This document shows positions 45,696 to 53,943 of a stretch of 64,000 nucleotides of DNA, in pieces. Within the stretch, counting starts at the first letter, position 1. The number at the start of each line of letters is the position of its first letter. The stretch lies in NCBI GenBank assembly GCA_910580105.1, contig CAJTWN010000002.1:274969-338968 (forward strand), in the 5' to 3' direction. Both the position numbers and the translations under genes were made by a program. The notes beneath the pieces are model-generated. The model worked only from the letters and a program-made list of their open reading frames with translations. It had not been told where the DNA came from and did not search any database. The DNA comes from an uncultured Clostridia bacterium (GTDB taxonomy: Bacteria > Bacillota > Clostridia > Monoglobales > Monoglobaceae).

Positions 45696-46880
45696 TTAAT
45701 CCCGCGTATATAAATCTCTTGTATACACTTTTTCTGCAACATCTGCAATATCCGGATGATACCGGTTTGCCAAAATAAGGTCGCACCGTTCTTTGAACAC
45801 TTCAATGTCCCGCAAGACTTCACACCCCGAAAAAACATCGGCATCCAGTGTCGGTTCATAAATCACAACCCGAACACCTTCCTGTGTCAACATATCCATC
45901 ACATCCTGTATGGAAGACTGCCTGAAATTATCTGAGTTTGATTTCATTATTAACCGATAAATCCCAACAGTTTCCGGGTTTTGCTGCATGACTCTTTGAA
46001 CAATAAACTGTTTTCTTGTCTTGTTCGCCTCCACAACAGCACGGATAATATCATTCGGGACATCCGAATAATTTGCAAGCAGTTGTTTTGTATCCTTTGG
46101 GAGGCAATAACCTCCATAACCAAAAGACGGATTATTATAATGCGAACCAATTCTGGGATCAAGTCCCATCCCATCAATAATTTGCTTTGTATCCAGACCT
46201 TTTAACTCTGCATAACTATCCAATTCATTAAAAAAAGCGACCCGCATGGCCAAATATGTATTTGCAAATAATTTGATTGCTTCTGCCTCAGTGAGGTGCG
46301 TATACAAAATAGGTATATCCCGTTTGACTGCTCCCTCCGCCAAAAGCTGCGCAAACTGCTTCGCCCGCTCTGTCCAGCAATCCTGCTCGTTTGCCAGACC
46401 AACTACAATCCGGGTTGGATAGAGATTATCATACAATGCCCTTCCTTCCCGCAAAAATTCAGGGGAGAAAAAGATCCTTTTACAATTATATTTTTTGCGT
46501 ACAGCTTCGGTATAACCAACCGGAACGGTGGACTTGATCATTATAACAGCTTTTTCATTTATTTGCAGTATGTCCTCTAAAACAGCTTCGACCGAAGCCG
46601 TATCAAAAAAATTACGCTTTGCATCATAATCTGTCGGCGTAGAAATTATAATATAATCTGCATCCCTGTAAGCATCTTCACTCTGATTGGTGGCAGACAA
46701 ACGAAGCGTCCCTTTTTTCAGATACGCCTCAATTTCCGGGTCGGCAATCGGCGAAATTCCCTGATTGATTTCTTCAACCCTTTCCGGTATAATATCATAT
46801 GCAACCACCTGATTATGCTGCGCCAGCAATATCGCATTCGAAAGGCCAACATATCCCATTCCAGCAACCGCAATTTTCAT
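45696..46880 (-). CDS. ugd: UDP-glucose 6-dehydrogenase
   Basis: 394 residues. NAD site GMGYVGLSNAILLAQ (7-21), substrate region PEFLREGRALYDNLYPTR, and catalytic Cys in FGYGGYCLPKDT (near residue 256). Oxidises UDP-glucose to UDP-glucuronate. It overlaps the sugar-transferase gene by 4 bases and precedes GT4 by 62 bp. The product implies glucuronic acid in the surface glycan. Confidence 0.93.
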   Translation of the reverse strand: MKIAVAGMGYVGLSNAILLAQHNQVVAYDIIPERVEEINQGISPIADPEIEAYLKKGTLRLSATNQSEDAYRDADYIIISTPTDYDAKRNFFDTASVEAVLEDILQINEKAVIMIKSTVPVGYTEAVRKKYNCKRIFFSPEFLREGRALYDNLYPTRIVVGLANEQDCWTERAKQFAQLLAEGAVKRDIPILYTHLTEAEAIKLFANTYLAMRVAFFNELDSYAELKGLDTKQIIDGMGLDPRIGSHYNNPSFGYGGYCLPKDTKQLLANYSDVPNDIIRAVVEANKTRKQFIVQRVMQQNPETVGIYRLIMKSNSDNFRQSSIQDVMDMLTQEGVRVVIYEPTLDADVFSGCEVLRDIEVFKERCDLILANRYHPDIADVAEKVYTRDLYTRD

Positions 46881-47572
46881 CTGCCTTCACCCCTAAACAT
46901 CACCCAAGCTGTTTTAAACATAATTTGAATATCCAGCCAGATGGTTCGATTTAATATATATGCAATATCCAAATTTACCCATTCATCAAATGATAAATCA
47001 TTTCGGTTTGGCTGCACCTGCCATAAGCACGTGATTCCGGGCGTCACCGTAAGGCGCAGCTTTTGATATTCAGTATATTGCTCTACTTCCCGGGGAATCG
47101 GCGGTCTTGGACCAATAACAGCCATATCTCCTTTAATGACATTAAAAAACTGAGGCAGTTCATCCAAACTCGTCCTTCTTAAAAATCCGCCAAATTTTGT
47201 GATTCTTGGGTCTTCTTTTATTTTAAAAACAGGTCCGTCCATTTCATTATATTTCTTTAAATCTTCCACCATTTTATCCGCTCCCGGAACCATGGTCCGA
47301 AACTTATATAACTTAAAAACCTTTCCGTGTCTTCCCATCCGGTCCTGTGCATAAATCGGACTTTTACTAGGCTGCGAAATAAAAATAACGGATACAATAA
47401 TCAACATAGGAACGGAAAACAATAAAATTCCGCCAATTGCAATACAAATATCAATTATTCTTTTTATTCGCCAGAATTTTTTCTTATTCCGCCTTCCCAT
47501 CCAATCAAGTACTTCTTTTACTCGGCGCTGTTCTTGTATATCCTGTGCTGACGCTTCTGTTACAAATGCCAT
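46877..47572 (-). CDS. Initiating sugar transferase (undecaprenyl-phosphate sugar-1-P transferase type)
   Basis: 231 residues, the short single-helix form. One membrane helix (about 38-64), then KSPIYAQDRMGRHGKVFKLYKFRTM, GGFLRRTSLDELPQFFNVIKGDMAVIGPRPP (each partly given: RRTSLDELPQFFNV) and TPGITCLWQVQPNRN. Such enzymes start a lipid-linked oligosaccharide by adding sugar-phosphate to undecaprenyl phosphate. First gene of the operon. Confidence 0.93.
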   Translation of the reverse strand: MAFVTEASAQDIQEQRRVKEVLDWMGRRNKKKFWRIKRIIDICIAIGGILLFSVPMLIIVSVIFISQPSKSPIYAQDRMGRHGKVFKLYKFRTMVPGADKMVEDLKKYNEMDGPVFKIKEDPRITKFGGFLRRTSLDELPQFFNVIKGDMAVIGPRPPIPREVEQYTEYQKLRLTVTPGITCLWQVQPNRNDLSFDEWVNLDIAYILNRTIWLDIQIMFKTAWVMFRGEGR

Positions 47573-47675
47573 AATTCCTCACATCCATATCCCATTTTTA
47601 TCCCCAATTTCAAAAGTATCCCAAATTAAAAACTCTGCAATATCCAGAAAATCCACTTAACATTTATTTTTAATA

Positions 47676-47704
47676 ATTATACCACTATCCACCACAAAAT
47701 GCAA
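47676..47704 (-). promoter_or_regulatory. Promoter of the glycan-synthesis operon
   Basis: Minus strand TTGCAT (47699-47704), 17 bp, TATAAT with an upstream TGG (47676-47681). In the 421-bp gap 47573-47993 I see only this promoter and the GH5 terminator; the stretch 47705-47950 shows nothing recognisable. Confidence 0.75.
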
Positions 47705-47950
47705 ATTAATTTTGATAGCTGGAATTTTTTGCATTTTATATATGATTTTTCGAGTGTATTTTTAACTTTGACGCCACATTTACCAAATCGTGCTTTTAAC
47801 TCCCCCTATATTATGTCACTCAACGTTTTCTGTTCGTTTCTCTCCCCAATGGTATTTACCAGCTTTATTTCCTGCAAAAACAAAAAAACAATACAATGAT
47901 TAAATATTTTCTATGAAAGATACGCCAGTGACAGCTCTTTAATTGCGATA

Positions 47951-47981
47951 AAAACTCCGGATTCCAAAAAAGAATCCGGAG
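47951..47981 (-). terminator. Terminator of the GH5 gene
   Basis: Minus-strand stem CTCCGGATTC / GAATCCGGAG with a 7-base T-rich loop, followed by TTTTTATC. Confidence 0.85.
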
Positions 47982-47993
47982 AAATAAACATCC

Positions 47994-49853
47994 TTATTTT
48001 TTTGGCATATGTCTGAGGAGTACCTGCATTTGCTTTGCATCTTTTGTATAATTATCTGTTGGCTGACATGACAAAGCATAATCTCCCCAATATCTGCCGG
48101 CAGCCCAATAGGTTGTATCCATTCCAGTTTCGTCACATTTTTGCAAAAATGCCTCCAAAACTTCCAGCCAGCGATCATCATCTTCCGCTCTGCCCGGAAT
48201 ACCAAATTCACCCAAATGTCCGCGGACGCCGTATTTCTGACACCAATCGGTAAAATTTGTCAACCTTCCAAGCGCCCGGTTGATCACAGATTGAACTCCT
48301 TTTCCATTCATTTCCTCTTCCAAAGTTTTCTTATACGTTCCACTGTTATCAGAATCAAAATAACAATGTGCCGAATACATTATATTATCAATCGGATCAT
48401 TAATCCATGGACCATGCACCGCCTGATTATTATTTGCCCAGCCGCCGGCGGAAGAATAACCGACACCTTCCACCAGAATAAGCTTGTTATCGTTATTTGC
48501 GCGAATGGCGTCCACACAGGACTGTGACACCTTTTTCCATGTATCCGCTTTCATGCTCCCAGACGGTTCATTCATAATATCGTAACCATATACCCCCTGA
48601 TGTTCCTTGAATACATCCGACAACCGTCTCCAAAGATCATTATAAGCTTCCATGGTCACTGTGTCGGACATCCCGATATATTGATTGCCATATTTACTGT
48701 AATTGTGGACATCAACAATAATTTGTGCGCCATATTTTTGTGCCCAATCGGCATTATTTTTAAGATTTTTAATTTCATTTGCGTCCAGTTCACCAAACAA
48801 GGTCGGCTGCATACGTTCCCACTTGACAGGAACGCGAAGAATATCAAATCCTTTTTCAGCAAAATATTTAAAATCTGATTCTTGATTATACAAAGACATA
48901 CCGCCAAACTCTGCTCCCGCCAGGTTCACACCGCGGTGATAAGAAACAGGCTCCAGTCCAATATAATCTTTAAAAAACAATCCATGTTGTATACCGGAAC
49001 TATTGATAATCGTTTTTCCCTTACACAACGGTGAAATTTCTTCCTCAGAATCCCAAAGCATGACATTTAAATATGCACCGCTTTTAACTTCACTCTCTTC
49101 TACCTGAATATGCACAGAAAGCGGTACAGTCTGATTTTTTTCAATCTCAGTCTCTGTTTTACCAACCACCGTTCTGAGACATCTGTTTCCCCGAAACAGT
49201 GCTACTACCATATTTGCTGCCGGAAAAATTCCCGCCAGGTTCCTGAAATCCAAGGAAATCTTCAGATCACCGGCTTCCAGTTTATTAATCGTCTTACCAT
49301 TTTTTTCAAGTACAACCTTATTTTCAAAATATAATACCGATCCGTAAGATCCACTGCTCATCGTGTTTTCAAATCCAGGATCTGAAATTCCTACACTGGA
49401 TGCAATTCCATCCAGACGTTCAATCGAAAAATCATCAAAGTATAAGTATCCGGCTGTTACTGAATTATCCATAATGGCAAAGGTTAAATTTGTATTGTTA
49501 CCGGAATTAAACGTTATACTTTGCTGTGTCCATTCCTCCGTTGCAGTTATTGTTGTGTTTTTTAAAACAATAGACCAATTGCTGTTAACCACTACTCTTA
49601 CTGCTGCAGATACATTGGAATCACCCTTTACCCAATAAGATAATTTATACTCAACATTCTTTTTGATATTTCGCAATCCAAGCCCATAAACTCCCCAGGA
49701 CTCCTTGCCCTCCGTCTGAATCTGCAATACCCCTGCACCGGTATGCGGATCATTCGTTACAGATACTTCCTGCGCCATACCAACCTGCGGAATGATAATC
49801 GTACTCATTCCAATCAAAATGGCCAGCAAAAAAGCCCATATTTTCTTGTTCAT
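47994..49853 (-). CDS. Secreted GH5 glycoside hydrolase with CBM4/9-like domain and WDS-PL module
   Basis: 619 residues. Signal peptide 1-28 (IPQVGMAQ). A CBM4/9-like jelly roll covers about 30-150 (LSYWVKGDSN, YLYFDDFSIERL). Residues about 175-284 hold the module ending LNVMLWDSEEEISPLCKG. GH5 domain about 300-610: RGVNLAGAEFGG, IVDVHNY, acid/base Glu in DIMNEPSG (near 428) and nucleophile Glu in HLGEFGIPG (near 548). Probably an endo-beta-1,4-glucanase or mannanase; the subfamily is not determined. Own promoter and terminator. Its position next to glycan-synthesis and c-di-GMP genes could be chance or link it to matrix processing. Confidence 0.9.
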   Translation of the reverse strand: MNKKIWAFLLAILIGMSTIIIPQVGMAQEVSVTNDPHTGAGVLQIQTEGKESWGVYGLGLRNIKKNVEYKLSYWVKGDSNVSAAVRVVVNSNWSIVLKNTTITATEEWTQQSITFNSGNNTNLTFAIMDNSVTAGYLYFDDFSIERLDGIASSVGISDPGFENTMSSGSYGSVLYFENKVVLEKNGKTINKLEAGDLKISLDFRNLAGIFPAANMVVALFRGNRCLRTVVGKTETEIEKNQTVPLSVHIQVEESEVKSGAYLNVMLWDSEEEISPLCKGKTIINSSGIQHGLFFKDYIGLEPVSYHRGVNLAGAEFGGMSLYNQESDFKYFAEKGFDILRVPVKWERMQPTLFGELDANEIKNLKNNADWAQKYGAQIIVDVHNYSKYGNQYIGMSDTVTMEAYNDLWRRLSDVFKEHQGVYGYDIMNEPSGSMKADTWKKVSQSCVDAIRANNDNKLILVEGVGYSSAGGWANNNQAVHGPWINDPIDNIMYSAHCYFDSDNSGTYKKTLEEEMNGKGVQSVINRALGRLTNFTDWCQKYGVRGHLGEFGIPGRAEDDDRWLEVLEAFLQKCDETGMDTTYWAAGRYWGDYALSCQPTDNYTKDAKQMQVLLRHMPKK

Positions 49854-49897
49854 ATTTTTCTCCTTTACACATCACACAAATTTTACACACAATATTT

Positions 49898-49926
49898 ATT
49901 TTACCGCATCCAAAAAATTTTTTCAA
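49898..49926 (-). promoter_or_regulatory. Promoter of the GH5 gene
   Basis: Minus strand TTGAAA (49921-49926), 17 bp, TAAAAT (49898-49903). Confidence 0.6.
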
Positions 49927-50003
49927 CACTTTTTATTTTATAATTTTATTTATTCGGTATTGCAGCCCTCTGTTCTATCGCACCTCTTTTACTTTTGGTC
50001 CGT

Positions 50004-50369
50004 TTATCCCAGCTTCTTTAAACTATCCCGGAATTGTGCAGCTTTTTCAAATTCCATCTGGATATTACGATACAAATCCATATAATCATTACGAATCTCT
50101 CCTGCCCGAAGCGGTTCAACAATAATGCAAATTGCATTATAAAGAGGTGTAAGCCCCATATTTCCCACAACCCCCTTTAAGGTATGGGCCGCTTCAAAGG
50201 CACCTTTAACATCATTCTGTACAAGAAACATTTCTAACTTCTGCAAATTATCATCCTGAAACAACATGTCCAAAAACCGAAGATACATACTTTCATTATA
50301 CAAAAACCGTTCCATTGTTGATGTATAATCAGCGCCATACTCCGCAAACATCTTTTTTATCTCATTCAT
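50004..50369 (-). CDS. Hpt-domain phosphotransfer protein
   Basis: 121 residues, one histidine-phosphotransfer domain. The phospho-His is in AAHTLKGVVGNMGL (near residue 62). Start ATG 50369 lies just after the stop of the hybrid kinase, with AAGGAGG in the kinase end. It should receive phosphate from the receiver domains of the hybrid kinase and pass it on; the final acceptor may be the REC-GGDEF-EAL protein of the same operon. Confidence 0.9.
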   Translation of the reverse strand: MNEIKKMFAEYGADYTSTMERFLYNESMYLRFLDMLFQDDNLQKLEMFLVQNDVKGAFEAAHTLKGVVGNMGLTPLYNAICIIVEPLRAGEIRNDYMDLYRNIQMEFEKAAQFRDSLKKLG

Positions 50370-50373
50370 CTGC

Positions 50374-53300
50374 TCACGCCTCCTTTTCAAATATAAAATC
50401 GTACAATGTTTGATAGAGCCGCTCCGGATCAATCGGCTTCGCAAGATGTGCATTCATCCCTGCCATTTTACTCTTTTCAATATCATCTTCAAACGCATTG
50501 GCAGTCATTGCAATAATAGGAATTTTCTCAGCATCTTTATTACTCAAATGCCGGATGTTATTTGCCGCAGTCAGCCCATCCATCAGTGGCATCCGAATAT
50601 CCATCAAAATTGCATCATATTGTCCTTCTTCTGATTTGCTGAACACCTCCAAAGCCTTCAAACCATTTTCTACCGTGTCCACAGCAAAGCCCTTGTCTTC
50701 CAATAACATTACCGCTACTTCGGTATTAATTCTATTATCTTCTGCGAGCAATATACGCTTGCCTGTAAAATCATAATGCACCTTTTCAGACAATTTCTCC
50801 TGTTCCTCTTTTTCTCCCAATGCTCTCGAAAAAGCAGAAATAAACGATGATTTAAACATTGGCTTGCTCATCAATAAATTAACACCGGCAAGTTTTGCCT
50901 CGTGCTCTATCACAGCCCAGTCATAAGCCGTAATAATTATAATGGTGACATCTTCACCAACAATCCTGCGTATCCTTCTGGCTGTTTCAATTCCATCCAT
51001 TTCCGGCATCTTCCAGTCAATCAGAATCATGTCATAATACTTTCCTTTTTCCCATAATGCCTGCACGCGAGCAATTGCTTTCCGGCCGCTGTCAACCCAT
51101 TGTGCATTTACCCCTATTTCTTTCAATGTCACAATCGCACTTTCACAAACAGCTACATCATCATCTACCACCAACGTTTTTAAATGGGAAAAATTATAAT
51201 CTTCTTTTTTCAAACGATGGCGCAGTTTTTCTTCTTCAGCAACACCCAAATTTACATCCACCGTAAATTCAGTTCCAATTCCTTTAATAGAACGTACAAA
51301 TATTTTTCCGCCCATCATATCTACAATACTTTTTGAAATTGCCAGCCCAAGTCCGGTTCCCCCATACAATGACGTATTGCCTGTGGATTCCTGAGAAAAA
51401 GGTTCAAAAATATGCTGCATGAATTCTTCACTCATTCCAATCCCCGTATCATTGATAACAAATCGCAGGACCGCCATTTCCTTCACCTTTTTACGCTGCT
51501 TAACAGAAAACGTCACCTTCCCGTGTTCTTTGGTAAACTTGATCGCATTGCTTAAAATATTGATCAGCACCTGCTGCAATTTCATCGCATCACCAATATA
51601 ATAATCATCCAATACCGGATCAATCACACATTCAAATTCCACATTTTTAGAAACTGCCTGCGCATAACAAATAGTATTAATGCCTCCCAAAAATTCTTCC
51701 GTTGGGATTTTTTCATTTTTCAGTAGCATTTTCCCGCTTTCAATTCGGCTCATATCAAGAATATCATTTATTAACGACAGCAAAAACCGGGACGATATTC
51801 CGATTTTAGAAATACAATCGGCCACTAATTCATCATTCCCAATAGATTGTGCCGCAATGGTACTCATGCCAATAATCGCATTCATTGGTGTACGGATTTC
51901 GTGACTCATCCGGGAAAGAAAATCAGACTTTGCCGCATTGGCCTGTTCCGCAGCCACCAACGCAGCTGCAAGTTTATCCTTTTGTTTCTGTTCCTGATGG
52001 ACGACGTCCGTCACATCTGTTCTTGTCATACATATCCGCCCAAGTTCTCGGTTAATATAAAAAAGTTTAAACCGTTTGATGCGTACCTGGTCGTGGTCCT
52101 TCATCTCAATAATAAAACTGTACACATCCTTATCTGCAAGTTCTTTTTTCATATATGTATAATCAAGATTTCTTAAATAAACCTCTTTTCCTGCTTCATC
52201 AACATACCGGTCAGATATCAAATGTATTTCTTTCTGGAATTTCCCTTTTTGGGGAATAATACACTGATCATCTTTTTTAAATGCAACCAGCTTATGCGTA
52301 TCATGTATCATGTCAATATCCGTGATAACATCATAATCCTGCTCGGTTATTCTTTTCAGCAGCTGTTCCCGCAATTTTTGTTCAGTTACATCTAATGTAT
52401 AGAAAAAAACAATAATATCGCCGGTTTCAGGATTCAAGAAAGAACGCATGCTTGTACTGCTCCAAAAAACACTGCCATCATTCCGATGACGCAAAAATTC
52501 AAAATGATAATCCATCTTTCCTATGGAAAAATCATTTAAAACATTTTTTCTTTTCAAACTTGCCCGAATTTCATTTCCATACACGTCATCAACAGCAGAA
52601 TTTGCAAGATTTTCCATTACGGAATCATACGTGTCGCCAACGCTGGCAATCGCAACCTCCGATGTAGACAAATAATTTTCCATCTTGTTTTTTGTAACAT
52701 TTAAACGCCCCTGAATACAGCCTTCCGCAGACGCCAATTCGGCAAAATAAATTAATTCTTTTTCATATAATTCATTTGCCCGATCCTGTAACTGCTTTTG
52801 CTCAGAAATATCTACAAAAACACAATAAAAATATTTTTCTCCATCTTCTTCCACAAACAGCTGTGCATTGATAGATATCCATTTTACTTCTCCATTTTTA
52901 CAAATAAGCCGATTTTCATTATGTATCGTATTGCCATGCTGCAATTGTACATTTATTTTTTCACGCATATTGCGCAAATCCTCCGGGTAAATTACCGTGG
53001 ACATTTTATTTCCCAGCGCCGCAAACTCGTCCCGTGTATAACCAATAAACTCAAACAGGCCATCATTTGCATCAATAATAGAGAATGCAGTATCAAAACG
53101 ACAGCGAAATACGGCCCCGGGAATGTTGTTATAAAGCTGCATAACTTCACTCTGTGCCCGTTTTTGCTCTGTTATATCAATACAAACGGACATAAGAACG
53201 GGAGAAAAATCCTTTGCCAACGTTTTCTTACCCAAATTATGAATCCAGATATAAGAGCCGTCTTTTTTCTTCATCCGATATTCAACTGCACATTCTCCTG

Positions 53301-53943
53301 TTTCCTCCAGCTGGCATTCAACAAGATAATCAACTTTCCTTCTGTCATTCGGATGTATACAATTTGCAATCATACCATTGTTATCCGCAAGAAAATCATT
53401 TTCGCTTTCATACCCCAAATAATCCAGCATTCGTCTGTTGATATAATAAAAAGGCAGCCCCTTCTTCAAGTATCCGCCCATCATACCACCGGGTAAAGAA
53501 TTGTCCAGTAATTCTTTACCCTGCCTTTCGGCTTCATTCATGAAGATACAAGTTTTCTGCTGCACCGCCATTTGCCGAACTATACTAAGACTGCAAATCT
53601 TCCATTGATTTTCCTGCAGCTTTAGCACAAAAGATCCCCGTAATTGATATTCGTTGCCATATTTTTTCAACACAATATCCGTTATCAGGCTAGCAGCAGT
53701 TTCTCCTAACATTTGTTCATGTGTATTAAAAAGTTTCACCAAAAAGGGGTCTGCATTTTCTTCTGTATTTTTATTGAAGAAAACAGAAAATTTTTCTTTC
53801 CCATATGCAGTTTCCTGTTCGCTCTCTCCCACAAATTGTACATCTTCTGTTAAAAACGCTTCTGCCAATTCTGCATCCATTTGTTCGAACCAAATCTGAC
53901 AAAACAACAGTACTGTCTGCTTTGCACTAATTGACGTTTTCAT
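50374..53943 (-). CDS. Hybrid sensor kinase: SnoaL-like, PAS repeats, HisKA, HATPase, two receivers
   Basis: 1189 residues, no membrane helix visible, so probably cytoplasmic. Order: SnoaL/NTF2-like domain (about 1-130), PAS-like domains near 150-265, 265-385, 400-540 and a further diverged one to ~650, HisKA with SRMSHEIRTPMNAIIGM (His near 679), HATPase with FEPFSQES and GGTGLGLAIS, REC1 (Asp in ILIDWKMPEMDG, near 976) and REC2 (Asp in ILMDIRMPLMDG, near 1113). It overlaps the GGDEF/EAL gene by 4 bases. An NTF2-like N-terminus on a kinase is unusual; it may bind a small ligand. Confidence 0.92.
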   Translation of the reverse strand: MKTSISAKQTVLLFCQIWFEQMDAELAEAFLTEDVQFVGESEQETAYGKEKFSVFFNKNTEENADPFLVKLFNTHEQMLGETAASLITDIVLKKYGNEYQLRGSFVLKLQENQWKICSLSIVRQMAVQQKTCIFMNEAERQGKELLDNSLPGGMMGGYLKKGLPFYYINRRMLDYLGYESENDFLADNNGMIANCIHPNDRRKVDYLVECQLEETGECAVEYRMKKKDGSYIWIHNLGKKTLAKDFSPVLMSVCIDITEQKRAQSEVMQLYNNIPGAVFRCRFDTAFSIIDANDGLFEFIGYTRDEFAALGNKMSTVIYPEDLRNMREKINVQLQHGNTIHNENRLICKNGEVKWISINAQLFVEEDGEKYFYCVFVDISEQKQLQDRANELYEKELIYFAELASAEGCIQGRLNVTKNKMENYLSTSEVAIASVGDTYDSVMENLANSAVDDVYGNEIRASLKRKNVLNDFSIGKMDYHFEFLRHRNDGSVFWSSTSMRSFLNPETGDIIVFFYTLDVTEQKLREQLLKRITEQDYDVITDIDMIHDTHKLVAFKKDDQCIIPQKGKFQKEIHLISDRYVDEAGKEVYLRNLDYTYMKKELADKDVYSFIIEMKDHDQVRIKRFKLFYINRELGRICMTRTDVTDVVHQEQKQKDKLAAALVAAEQANAAKSDFLSRMSHEIRTPMNAIIGMSTIAAQSIGNDELVADCISKIGISSRFLLSLINDILDMSRIESGKMLLKNEKIPTEEFLGGINTICYAQAVSKNVEFECVIDPVLDDYYIGDAMKLQQVLINILSNAIKFTKEHGKVTFSVKQRKKVKEMAVLRFVINDTGIGMSEEFMQHIFEPFSQESTGNTSLYGGTGLGLAISKSIVDMMGGKIFVRSIKGIGTEFTVDVNLGVAEEEKLRHRLKKEDYNFSHLKTLVVDDDVAVCESAIVTLKEIGVNAQWVDSGRKAIARVQALWEKGKYYDMILIDWKMPEMDGIETARRIRRIVGEDVTIIIITAYDWAVIEHEAKLAGVNLLMSKPMFKSSFISAFSRALGEKEEQEKLSEKVHYDFTGKRILLAEDNRINTEVAVMLLEDKGFAVDTVENGLKALEVFSKSEEGQYDAILMDIRMPLMDGLTAANNIRHLSNKDAEKIPIIAMTANAFEDDIEKSKMAGMNAHLAKPIDPERLYQTLYDFIFEKEA

